14,630 nucleotides of DNA from JADFRD01 sp964491015 (GCA_964491015.1 CAZBEY010000048.1:1-14630), one strand, 5' to 3'; shown: positions 8,080 through 14,478, counted from the first letter of the stretch. Notes: generated by a model from the sequence alone, not told the origin. A program made the numbers and translations.

Positions 8080-8085
8080 TATAAT
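8080..8085 (+). promoter_or_regulatory. Candidate -10 element for the M28 peptidase gene
   Basis: A perfect TATAAT lies 31 nt before the peptidase ATG, which would give a leader of about 25 nt. No good -35 hexamer is found at 16 to 18 nt spacing, so this may be a weak or activator-dependent promoter, or a chance match in AT-rich DNA. Confidence 0.35.
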
Positions 8086-8116
8086 AACTTTCCCAAAACA
8101 TAAAGATGGGATTAAC

Positions 8117-9889
8117 ATGATTAAACTTTTAATTCAACTTTTATTGATTGCCTGTGTTTTCGGGCAAAATAAATCGATAATTGATATCAATGAAATTACA
8201 GCAGATGAGATACTGGAACATATACGCTTTTTATCATCTGACAAACTAAAAGGTCGCTATCCGGGTACTCTCGGAGCAAAAACAGCTGTTCGATATGTTG
8301 AGACAGAGTGGAAAAAATCCGGCGTTCTTCCGTTGGGAAATCGAGGATATAAACAATCGTTCGAATTTAGTGATGATGTTTTTTTATTCGGGATAAATCG
8401 CATAAACATTATCGAAACAAGGCAGTCCTTTCGTGTAAATAATGATTTTATTCCACTTGGGTTTTCCGGAACTGGAAAATATAGTGCACCGATTGTTTTC
8501 ATTGGATATGGATTTAACACAAAAGATAGTGTGTCCTGGAACGATTATGATTCAATTGATGTTACCGGTAAATGGGTAATGGTGTTTAGGGGTAGCCCTG
8601 ATGGCAGTGGAAGGCATTCCAAATATTCTGAGTATATGCCCTTGCGGAAAAAATATATGGCTGCCAGAGACAATGGTGCCGTTGGTATTTTATTCGTAAA
8701 CCGATTTGATGATGAAGATCAAGAAGGATTAATACCTTTAACTTTCTCACAATCTTCCGGAGGTAAAAAAATTGCAGCTTTGCACATTTCTCAAACAGTG
8801 GCCGATCGACTATTAGAATCAGAACATGATTTAAGAGACCTGCAAAATCAGATTGATACAAATAAAAAAGCCGCTTCATTCCTTATGCCATTTTCGTTGT
8901 CGGCGAAAATTGGATTAAAAGAAAAAAAGATTAATGGCGTTAATTTAGTGGGTTATATCCCCGGAGACGGGTCAACCGAAGAAGTCATTATCATAGGCGG
9001 CCATAGAGACCATCTCGGATTTGGTGGTAAAGACAGCGGTTCTTTGAGCCCTTATGAGCATGCCGTTCACAATGGAGCAGATGACAATGCATCCGGGATC
9101 GCCGGGCTTTTAGAGCTTTCCGAAAAATTTTCAGCTCATTCAGACAATCTTAAGCGGGGACTGGTTTTCATTGCATTCGATGGAGAAGAAAAAGGACTGC
9201 TTGGGTCTAAATATTTTGTAGAAAACCCAACGGTGGATATTAAAAACATAGCTGCAATGATCAATATGGATATGATTGGTCGATTAAAGGATTCTTCTTT
9301 GTCTGTGGGTGGGACAGGAACGTCTCCTATCTTTGAACCAATGCTGGACTCTTTACAAAAAAGACACAACCTGATACTTTCCTATAACCAAGGAGGTTAT
9401 GGGCCTAGTGACCACAGTAGTTTTTACACGAAAAATACTCCTGTATTATTTTTCTTTACCGGTGCCCACGAGGATTATCATAAACCATCTGATGACTGGG
9501 AAAAAATTAACTCATTGGGTGAAAAACAAATCCTCGATCTTATTTATGATATAATGGTGACTCTTTCCAATGAAGAGAGTCGGCCGCTTTTTACGGAGTC
9601 AGGGTCTAAATCCCCAACTTCTGCCCGCCGCAGTTTTAAGGTAACTTTCGGTGTAATTCCTTCTTATACGGGCACAGGTCCGGGGTTTATAATAGATGGT
9701 GTTCGCCCCGACGGCCCTGCGGCTAAAGCAGGTATGGTTAGCGGCGATGCTATTATTGAAATCGGTGGCAAAGCTGTAGAAGATATTTACGATTATATGT
9801 ATCGTCTTGGTGAACTTAAACTCGGTCAAACCGTCGAAGTAAAAGTAAGGCGAGGGGAAGAAATGTTAGTTTTCTCGGTTACCCTCTGA
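8117..9889 (+). CDS. M28-family metallopeptidase with PA insert and C-terminal PDZ domain
   Basis: A 590-residue exported aminopeptidase-like protein. The N-terminus is a signal: LIAC at 10-13 fits a lipobox, while VFG-Q at 14-17 could be cut by signal peptidase I. A protease-associated-like region spans about 110-265. The M28 domain at about 274-485 has the full two-zinc set expected from Vibrio aminopeptidase: His296 and Asp298 (HRDHLG), Asp322 (GADDNASG), Glu357/Glu358 (DGEEKG), Asp385 (NMDMIG) and His455 (YHKPSDD). A PDZ domain occupies about 510-590 (GFIIDGVRPDGPAAKAGMVSGD core). Likely role is periplasmic or surface peptide degradation, with the PDZ domain binding substrate tails or partners. 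A weak GGGA precedes the ATG. Its 3' end overlaps the convergent transglycosylase gene by 24 bp. Confidence 0.92.
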   Translation: MIKLLIQLLLIACVFGQNKSIIDINEITADEILEHIRFLSSDKLKGRYPGTLGAKTAVRYVETEWKKSGVLPLGNRGYKQSFEFSDDVFLFGINRINIIETRQSFRVNNDFIPLGFSGTGKYSAPIVFIGYGFNTKDSVSWNDYDSIDVTGKWVMVFRGSPDGSGRHSKYSEYMPLRKKYMAARDNGAVGILFVNRFDDEDQEGLIPLTFSQSSGGKKIAALHISQTVADRLLESEHDLRDLQNQIDTNKKAASFLMPFSLSAKIGLKEKKINGVNLVGYIPGDGSTEEVIIIGGHRDHLGFGGKDSGSLSPYEHAVHNGADDNASGIAGLLELSEKFSAHSDNLKRGLVFIAFDGEEKGLLGSKYFVENPTVDIKNIAAMINMDMIGRLKDSSLSVGGTGTSPIFEPMLDSLQKRHNLILSYNQGGYGPSDHSSFYTKNTPVLFFFTGAHEDYHKPSDDWEKINSLGEKQILDLIYDIMVTLSNEESRPLFTESGSKSPTSARRSFKVTFGVIPSYTGTGPGFIIDGVRPDGPAAKAGMVSGDAIIEIGGKAVEDIYDYMYRLGELKLGQTVEVKVRRGEEMLVFSVTL

Positions 9890-10675
9890 TTCAATGGTTT
9901 TTTCCAATTCACTCCGCAGTTCCAAAACGGCTTTCACATAATTGTCAGAATGATTGTATGAATAAATTGCCTTATAAACATTTTCTTGATCAGAAAAATT
10001 ATTTGAAGGGTAGCCGTTTTTAATTAAATAGTTTGCAATGCTTGCCATAACATCCGGCCAGCCATAGGCTTGGCGCACACCGTCTCCATCAAAATCTACG
10101 GCAAAACGATTAAAACTGGACGGAATAAATTGCCCAAAACCAAAGGCCCCTGCATATGACCCTGAAATACTATGGGGTGGAATTGAATCTTGATAGCAGT
10201 AGGATAAAAATTCCACCATTTCATTCTTCGCCCACTTTTTCCTTTTGGGCATTTCTGAAATTTGAGTATATAGGGAATTAAAAACCGTGAATTGTTCATG
10301 GTGGCTTCCATAGTTGCTCTCTATTCCCACAATACTTAAAATAACAAATGAGTCTACACCAAACTGGTTAGAAACGTCTGATAATATCTTGTTATTCTTT
10401 TTATAAAAGTCACTACCCTTGTCTATTCTTGACTGTTTCACAAATAATTTCCGGTATTCTTCCCAAGACTTTTTCTCGTATGGTTTAGCAAATCTCTCCG
10501 GTATTTCTTGATGTATCATAATACTTTCGTCCCTAAACACTTGCATTAGATACTCTTCCGGGATTCCTTTCTTCATGGCGCTTTCTTTTATAGACAGGAA
10601 GAGTTGCTCTTTATCTAATCCATAAACATGGTTTATTAGCATGGCTGTTATTAAAATAATGCGTTTTGTGATCAT
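9866..10675 (-). CDS. MltB-type lytic murein transglycosylase (GH103)
   Basis: A 269-residue exported enzyme predicted to cleave peptidoglycan glycan strands with 1,6-anhydromuramyl product formation. Residues 1-19 form a signal peptide without a lipobox, so it is probably soluble in the periplasm, unlike lipoprotein MltB. Catalytic Glu119 sits in VGIESNYG (the GVETRWG motif of E. coli MltB). The second signature, SYAGAFGFGQFIPSSFNRFAVDFDGDG, runs from 173 to 199. The family Asn-His pair near the C-terminus is present (YSYNHSDNYV at about 238-247). It is shorter than E. coli MltB and lacks a C-terminal peptidoglycan-binding domain. Its ATG overlaps the plsC stop (ATGA), so the two are cotranscribed, and its end overlaps the M28 gene tail to tail. 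Confidence 0.9.
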   Translation of the reverse strand: MITKRIILITAMLINHVYGLDKEQLFLSIKESAMKKGIPEEYLMQVFRDESIMIHQEIPERFAKPYEKKSWEEYRKLFVKQSRIDKGSDFYKKNNKILSDVSNQFGVDSFVILSIVGIESNYGSHHEQFTVFNSLYTQISEMPKRKKWAKNEMVEFLSYCYQDSIPPHSISGSYAGAFGFGQFIPSSFNRFAVDFDGDGVRQAYGWPDVMASIANYLIKNGYPSNNFSDQENVYKAIYSYNHSDNYVKAVLELRSELEKTIESEGNREN

Positions 10676-11385
10676 TCGTTGTTTTCCTTTATAAACTGTG
10701 AAATACGTTTATTGTTGGTAAATGCGCCGTGAGCCGTTTCAGGCAACAAGGCTGCAATTCTGCACATGACTGTTTCTCCAATTATATCCATCTTTTGATC
10801 TCTGTTGTGATTTTCCGTCTCTTTCGCTTCCGGATAAAAGATTTTTCCTATTTCAATCTTTACCAGTGGCCGAACTCCTTTTAACCAATCAGACCAAACA
10901 TTCTCTAACCCGCAGATACCAACAGGTAGAATGGCGTAATTCCGAAGCGTGGCTAAATAAACAACTCCCTTTTTGGCTTTTCGTAATACACTGTCGGTTG
11001 ACGTTCCTTCTGGGAAAATTCCTAGTATCTCCTTTTGTTGCAACACCTTTTTTGCTCGTTTAATTGTTGACGGTCCCAATCGGGTTCTGTTTGTTGGTAT
11101 AAACCCATAAAGCCAGGCTGCCCATCCATAATACCAGGGGATTGTTTGATCGCTTGCAGCCAAAAAAATGATGGGTCTTTGTAACGCGCTGACAACAAAG
11201 GCAGGGTCTACAAGGCTAAAATGGTTTATAGCTACAATGTAAGGGCCCGTCTCCGGGATATGGTGCCGACCCTTTATTTTTACTTTTGATAATATTGATA
11301 CCAATAGAAGCGACAAATAACCTAACAAGTAGCGCAACCATCTGTGGCTGGGTGAATACAAATCTAATTTTGTTCGGGAGCTCAT
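10672..11385 (-). CDS. plsC: 1-acyl-sn-glycerol-3-phosphate acyltransferase (PlsC family)
   Basis: A 237-residue membrane-associated acyltransferase that would add the second acyl chain to lysophosphatidic acid in phospholipid synthesis. A hydrophobic anchor lies at about 17-34. The catalytic NHX4D motif is NHFSLVD with His55 and Asp60. The substrate-binding motif is FPEGTS with Glu126 at about 124-129, followed by a PVGICGL block. PlsC-like folds also acylate other lipids, so lysophosphatidate specificity is probable, not certain. An in-frame TAA a few codons upstream limits the start to this ATG, and no Shine-Dalgarno is visible. A strong terminator stands just upstream, so expression must come from a short-leader promoter or from readthrough of ssb transcripts. 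Confidence 0.88.
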   Translation of the reverse strand: MSSRTKLDLYSPSHRWLRYLLGYLSLLLVSILSKVKIKGRHHIPETGPYIVAINHFSLVDPAFVVSALQRPIIFLAASDQTIPWYYGWAAWLYGFIPTNRTRLGPSTIKRAKKVLQQKEILGIFPEGTSTDSVLRKAKKGVVYLATLRNYAILPVGICGLENVWSDWLKGVRPLVKIEIGKIFYPEAKETENHNRDQKMDIIGETVMCRIAALLPETAHGAFTNNKRISQFIKENNE

Positions 11386-11420
11386 TGTTGATTATCTGTG
11401 AAAACCGGGTCGAAAACTTA

Positions 11421-11453
11421 AACAAAAGGGGGTCAATTAGACCCCCTTTTGTT
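11421..11453 (-). terminator. Strong intrinsic terminator after ssb
   Basis: A perfect 14-bp inverted repeat: AACAAAAGGGGGTC at 11421-11434 and GACCCCCTTTTGTT at 11440-11453, with loop AATTA. On the - strand the stem is followed by TTTAAGTTTT-like sequence, and on the + strand by a T-run, so it could stop transcription from either side. Located 28 nt beyond the ssb stop, it is best explained as the ssb terminator, and it isolates ssb from plsC. Confidence 0.85.
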
Positions 11454-11481
11454 TTATCGATTATCGTTTTCGTCCCTACCG

Positions 11482-11880
11482 TCAGAATGGCAAATCGTCA
11501 TCGTCTCCATTATTTGCCGGTGGCGCGTTTCCGCCATTGTCTCCTTTTCGCCCAAGCATGGTGAATCTATCCGCAAGAACTTCTGTTGTATAGCGCGTTA
11601 CACCATCTTTATCTTCCCAGGATCTTGTCCGAATTCTACCTTCAATATAGGCCATTTGTCCTTTTTTCATGTACTGATTTGCCGTTTCTGCTGCTTTACC
11701 ATACAGAACAATTCGATGCCATTCAGTGCGATCCTCATAATTCCCTTCACTGTTTTTCCAGGATTCATTCGTCGCCATGTTAAAGGTGGACACCGCAACC
11801 CCTGATGGAGTAAAACGGCTTTCCGGGTCTGCGCCTAGATGACCCACCAAGATTGCTTTATTTACGCTTCCTTTTTGCAT
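11482..11880 (-). CDS. ssb: Single-stranded DNA-binding protein
   Basis: A 132-residue SSB that coats single-stranded DNA during replication, repair and recombination, normally as a homotetramer. The OB fold spans about 1-108: NKAILVGHLGADPESR at the start, ESWKNSEGNYEDRTEWHRIV in the middle (Trp and Phe stacking residues), and YIEGRIRTRSWEDKDG later. A short Gly/Asn/Pro linker leads to the acidic tip DDDDLPF, the docking site for partner proteins. The ATG at 11880 is chosen over a GTG two codons upstream because AAAGGAG sits 7 nt before the ATG; the GTG would overlap the ribosome site. It has its own strong promoter and terminator, so it is probably a single-gene transcript. The tail is short for the family. 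Confidence 0.96.
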   Translation of the reverse strand: MQKGSVNKAILVGHLGADPESRFTPSGVAVSTFNMATNESWKNSEGNYEDRTEWHRIVLYGKAAETANQYMKKGQMAYIEGRIRTRSWEDKDGVTRYTTEVLADRFTMLGRKGDNGGNAPPANNGDDDDLPF

Positions 11881-11887
11881 AATCACT

Positions 11888-11894
11888 CTCCTTT
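11888..11894 (-). promoter_or_regulatory. ssb: Ribosome binding site that fixes the ssb start
   Basis: AAAGGAG on the - strand lies 7 nt before the ATG at 11880, an ideal spacing. The GTG at 11886, which would add two residues, begins 1 nt after this site and can be discounted. Confidence 0.8.
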
Positions 11895-11932
11895 CGTTTT
11901 GTATTATACTTCAAAGCGATACTCTTAACTTT

Positions 11933-11948
11933 GCGAATTTTACTTCGC
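11933..11948 (-). promoter_or_regulatory. Inverted repeat at the predicted ssb transcription start
   Basis: GCGAA and TTCGC arms (5 bp each, 6-bp spacer) start immediately downstream of where transcription from the ssb promoter should begin. The position suits either a repressor operator or a 5' leader hairpin. The arms are short, so chance is possible. Confidence 0.35.
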
Positions 11949-11955
11949 GCATTAA

Positions 11956-11985
11956 ATTGTACAGCAAGAATTAAATATGTGTCAA
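11956..11985 (-). promoter_or_regulatory. sigma70-type promoter of ssb
   Basis: On the - strand a perfect TTGACA (11980-11985) is followed after 18 nt by TACAAT (11956-11961, 5 of 6 matches). Transcription would start near 11949, leaving a leader of about 69 nt before the ssb ATG. The -35 lies 7 nt after the stop of the upstream LexA-like gene. A second TATAAT nearer the gene (11903-11908) has no good -35 partner. Confidence 0.7.
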
Positions 11986-11992
11986 GAGTTTT

Positions 11993-12532
11993 TTATAAAA
12001 TTCTGAAAACGCCTGTGATTTGTCCTTTATTATACTTTTGTGCAGTCTCCCGATTTAATATCAGTTTCGCACGCCCGTTTTTATCTTCCATTATTATTTT
12101 TCCAGACGTCTTTTTTGAGGTGTTTTGCTGTACTATAAGAAAATCTTTATTAATAATGTGATCGTTTTCCAGCTCATCTGTTTGTATTATTATTATATAG
12201 GAGTAATTATTGTGAACAATACCCGGCGGTACATTCATGTAAATATATGGTTGCTTGGCCCAATTAATTTGACCTGTTACCCACTCTCCTTTTACCGGTA
12301 ACTGTTCTGTGTTCATTTCCTGGCTCTTGGTTAATTGTATTGACCTCGTCCGGTTGAAGTTTTGCCTAATTAAGCCTTTTTGTTTTAATGCTTTTACATG
12401 TTTATAAACAGTCCCCTTTGATTTATAATTAAAGTGGTTGGCAATTTCGTCGAAGGTAGGGGAAAGTTTCTTTTGACTTATATATGTTTTTATATAATAA
12501 AATATTGCTTGTTGTTTTTGCGTCATTGCCAT
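11993..12532 (-). CDS. LexA-like regulator with degenerate S24 domain
   Basis: A 179-residue protein with LexA architecture. The N-terminal winged helix at about 3-67 closely follows LexA: KQQAIFYYIKTYI, SPTFDEIANHF, SKGTVYKHVKALKQKGLI and then RTRSIQL. The C-terminal half (about 78-179) aligns with the LexA latent protease domain (LPVKGE, NVPPG, DFLIVQQ, GKIIM, ITGVFRIL). Key residues differ: the cleavage dipeptide Ala-Gly becomes Thr86-Gly87, the catalytic Ser position (RGDSM in LexA) is Glu120 in QTDEL, and the catalytic Lys position is about Ile158. It therefore probably binds DNA but cannot self-cleave. It lies 31 nt after dnaA and just before ssb, so a replication or repair regulator is likely. 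Start uncertain between Met1 and Met3; the nearest GGGAGG is 18 nt upstream. Confidence 0.8.
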   Translation of the reverse strand: MAMTQKQQAIFYYIKTYISQKKLSPTFDEIANHFNYKSKGTVYKHVKALKQKGLIRQNFNRTRSIQLTKSQEMNTEQLPVKGEWVTGQINWAKQPYIYMNVPPGIVHNNYSYIIIIQTDELENDHIINKDFLIVQQNTSKKTSGKIIMEDKNGRAKLILNRETAQKYNKGQITGVFRIL

Positions 12533-12563
12533 GTTTTAATATTACCGGATCCTCCCATTGTTA

Positions 12564-13904
12564 TTATATTAATGAAAACGTGAGGTCTTTTTGCAACGAT
12601 CTTACCAAATGACCTACACGTTTGTCTACCTTAATTTTCTTCTCAATATTTCTACATGCATGGAGAACTGTTGTATGGTCGCGCCCTCCAAATTGCATTC
12701 CTGTGTTCATCAAAGACGTACCCATAATTTCTCTACACAGGTAAATTGCGACCTGTCTTGCTTCGGCTATTTGCATTCTCCGGCTGCTGCCAACAATATC
12801 TTTTTCAGATATTTTTGTCGCCTCTGAAACGCTCCTAATAATGTCCCCCGCCGTTATATTCAAAGGGAGTCCGCTGCCGACTCTTTCTTGCACTACCTTC
12901 TTAACCAAATCAAAATCGATTTCACAACCTGTTAATGATGAATATGCCAAGAGTCGTATTATGGTTCCCTCCAGCTCCCTTACATTGTTTTTTATATGAG
13001 TTGCCATAAAATCCACCATGTCATAGGGCAAATCCAAACCGCTTTGTTCTGCTTTTTCCATTAAAATTGCGACTCTCGTTTCAAGGTCTGGCGGTTGTAT
13101 ATCCACCACAAGACCCGATTCAAAACGAGATACAAGCCTGTCTGTTAACCCTTTCATTTCGCTGGGCAGCCTGTCTGCTGTCATTACAATTTGTTTTCCT
13201 TTTTGATAAAGGTCGTTAAAGGTGTGAAAAAATTGTTCTTGTGTTTGTTCCTTATTTTGAAAGAATTGTATATCGTCAATTAATAGCGCATCTGCGCTTC
13301 TATATTCATTCGAAAAGTCTGTTGTTTTGTTTTTCTGGATCGATGTTATAAAGTCTAGAGTAAATTTTTCACTTGAGGCAAGGACTACATCTGCGGTTTT
13401 CTTTTCTGTAATAATATAATTTCCTATGGCATGTAATAGGTGTGTTTTTCCAAGACCGACCCCTCCATAAATTAATAACGGATTATACGATTGATTGCCT
13501 GGCGATCCTGCTACTGAGGTAGCAGCTGCTCTAGCAAATTGATTATTTGTTCCTTCAATAAAACTTGTAAAGGTATATTTTCTGTTAAGATTATATTTTT
13601 TCCCTCTGCGCCTTTTTTCATCTGATCTTTTTATAGGATCTGTGTTTTCTAACGTAATATTTTTTTCCGGTGCTATTGTGTACTTTACTACCATATTTTT
13701 CCCGGAACATGCATTGGCTGCATTTTTTATCTGTGTTTTATAGTGGCTTTCGATCCATTCATAAAAGAATTGATTTGGGACCTCCAGAACTATTTCTGTA
13801 TCTGTCAATCCAATAAACCCAATTGGCTCCAACCACGTATTAAAAGCATGATTGGGGAGATTTTCTTTTAAATTGTTTTTTATACTATCCCAGGTGTTTT
13901 CCAC
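12564..13904 (-). CDS. dnaA: Chromosomal replication initiator protein DnaA
   Basis: A 446-residue initiator ATPase that binds DnaA boxes and opens the origin. Domain I spans about 1-80, and the linker domain II is short and basic (about 81-108). AAA+ domain III spans about 109-330, with Walker A GGVGLGKT at 147-154, Walker B LLIDD at 207-211 and sensor regions VMTADRLP and LVSRFESGLVVDI. Domain IV spans about 340-446 with the DNA-binding signature FGGRDHTTVLHA at 405-416 (usually GGRDHSTV). The start is GTG at 13904; an in-frame TAA six codons upstream rules out a longer form. That GTG lies inside a DnaA-box-like sequence, pointing to autoregulation. The downstream partner is the LexA-like gene, not dnaN. 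A weak promoter (TTGAAT/TAAATT, 13932-13961) lies upstream. Confidence 0.97.
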   Translation of the reverse strand: MENTWDSIKNNLKENLPNHAFNTWLEPIGFIGLTDTEIVLEVPNQFFYEWIESHYKTQIKNAANACSGKNMVVKYTIAPEKNITLENTDPIKRSDEKRRRGKKYNLNRKYTFTSFIEGTNNQFARAAATSVAGSPGNQSYNPLLIYGGVGLGKTHLLHAIGNYIITEKKTADVVLASSEKFTLDFITSIQKNKTTDFSNEYRSADALLIDDIQFFQNKEQTQEQFFHTFNDLYQKGKQIVMTADRLPSEMKGLTDRLVSRFESGLVVDIQPPDLETRVAILMEKAEQSGLDLPYDMVDFMATHIKNNVRELEGTIIRLLAYSSLTGCEIDFDLVKKVVQERVGSGLPLNITAGDIIRSVSEATKISEKDIVGSSRRMQIAEARQVAIYLCREIMGTSLMNTGMQFGGRDHTTVLHACRNIEKKIKVDKRVGHLVRSLQKDLTFSLI

Positions 13905-13975
13905 AAGTTTTCCACAATTAAATTAAAGTAAAATTTATGAACTAATATTTTTTCAATTCAAATGGTTTTTCCACA
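13897..13975. promoter_or_regulatory. Cluster of three DnaA-box-like 9-mers, candidate oriC / dnaA operator
   Basis: TTTTCCACA occurs at 13897-13905, 13908-13916 and 13967-13975, all on the + strand and all matching the relaxed consensus TTWTNCACA. The first two are 11 bp apart, one helical turn, so DnaA could bind them side by side on one face. Between the second and third lies a very AT-rich stretch (13917-13962) that could be an unwinding element or the dnaA promoter. The first box covers the dnaA start codon. The arrangement suits DnaA autoregulation, origin function, or both. Confidence 0.6.
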
Positions 13976-14077
13976 ATATGGTAAATAAATATTATAAATG
14001 TATAGTTAGGACTATTTCTTTTGCAATTCCTTGTGCTGTTTTTGTACTTTCCCCGGCTAATTTTGAGGATATAATTA
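13905..14077. other. dnaA-rpmH intergenic region, candidate replication origin
   Basis: A 173-nt AT-rich gap between divergent dnaA and rpmH. Two of the three DnaA-box-like sites lie in it. -10-like hexamers facing rpmH are TATAAA (13993-13998) and TATAGT (14001-14006), without convincing -35 partners. The dnaA-rpmH junction is a classical oriC site in many bacteria, and both gene sets point away from it, as expected for forks leaving an origin. GC skew was not computed, and only three boxes are seen, fewer than in many origins. Confidence 0.5.
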
Positions 14078-14212
14078 ATGAAACGAACTTATCAACCAAG
14101 TCGTAGAAAAAGAAAAAACAAACATGGTTTTAGGGCTAGAATGAAAAGCCCTGGTGGAAAACGTGTTTTAAAAAATCGACGGAAAAAAGGCAGGAACGTT
14201 CTTTCCGCATAA
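14078..14212 (+). CDS. rpmH: 50S ribosomal protein L34
   Basis: A 44-residue, highly basic protein starting MKRTYQPSRRKRKNKHGFRA, the hallmark L34 sequence, followed by RMKSPGGKRVL and a Lys/Arg-rich tail. It is a structural protein of the large ribosomal subunit, and its length is normal for the family. GAGG lies 9 nt before the ATG, a good ribosome site. The gene is divergent from dnaA, the usual arrangement near many bacterial origins. yidD begins 2 nt after its stop, so the two are cotranscribed; rnpA, which normally follows rpmH, is missing. Confidence 0.97.
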   Translation: MKRTYQPSRRKRKNKHGFRARMKSPGGKRVLKNRRKKGRNVLSA

Positions 14213-14214
14213 AC

Positions 14215-14466
14215 ATGGAATTCTTGAAAACAGTGTTTTTTTTTCTTGACCGGGCATTTGCCTGGTTTTTGGTGCTAATAATTACTTTATATAAGATTCT
14301 GCTATCACCTTTATTAGGAAGCAGATGCCGTTTTCATCCAACCTGCTCAGCTTACGCGGTGGAAGCTCTCAAAAACAAAAATCTCTTCAGAGCATTCTTT
14401 CTTATAACGAAGCGTCTTTTAAAATGCCATCCGCTTCATAACGGTGGTTACGACCCTGTTAATTAA
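14215..14466 (+). CDS. yidD: Membrane protein insertion efficiency factor YidD
   Basis: An 83-residue YidD/UPF0161 protein that assists insertion of inner-membrane proteins together with YidC. An N-terminal hydrophobic or amphipathic segment at about 5-33 is followed by the family core: SPLLGSRCRFHPTCSAYAVEAL at about 31-52, with Cys38 and Cys44, then the KRLLKCHPLHNGGYDPVN block ending the protein. All three conserved cysteines are present. It begins 2 nt after the rpmH stop without a clear ribosome site, so it probably depends on translational coupling. The frame is open further upstream but has no start codon there. yidC starts 12 nt downstream. Confidence 0.94.
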   Translation: MEFLKTVFFFLDRAFAWFLVLIITLYKILLSPLLGSRCRFHPTCSAYAVEALKNKNLFRAFFLITKRLLKCHPLHNGGYDPVN

Positions 14467-14478
14467 ATACGTTCTATC

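Larger units (their letters stand above)
7807..8116. other. Divergent intergenic region between pyk and the M28 peptidase gene
   Basis: This 310-nt gap should contain the promoters of both the leftward pyk-ppdK operon and the rightward peptidase gene. It holds a possible 54-codon leftward ORF (7889-8053), a perfect TATAAT at 8080-8085 facing the peptidase gene, and two small inverted repeats upstream of pyk: TTAGT/ACTAA at 7840-7851 and TTTGG/CCAAA at 7859-7872. Read leftwards, the second repeat is followed by TACTTTTTT and could be a weak terminator for the small ORF. No tRNA, riboswitch or clear pyk promoter was recognised. Confidence 0.5.

Noticed and set aside
11286..11805. Overlapping + strand ORFs of 92 and 118 codons across plsC, the terminator and ssb
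   Set aside because: They cross a strong terminator and lie antisense to two well-identified genes, with no domain of their own.
11881..11886. GTG start at 11886 for ssb, adding two residues
   Set aside because: It directly abuts the Shine-Dalgarno; the ATG at 11880 has ideal 7-nt spacing.
14193..14202. GAACGTTC palindrome inside the end of rpmH as an SOS box
   Set aside because: It lacks the 4-bp spacer of the Gram-positive SOS box and lies within conserved L34 codons.
14140..14214. Upstream extension of the yidD frame as a hidden rnpA
   Set aside because: The open stretch has no start codon, is far too short, and shows no RnpA motif.
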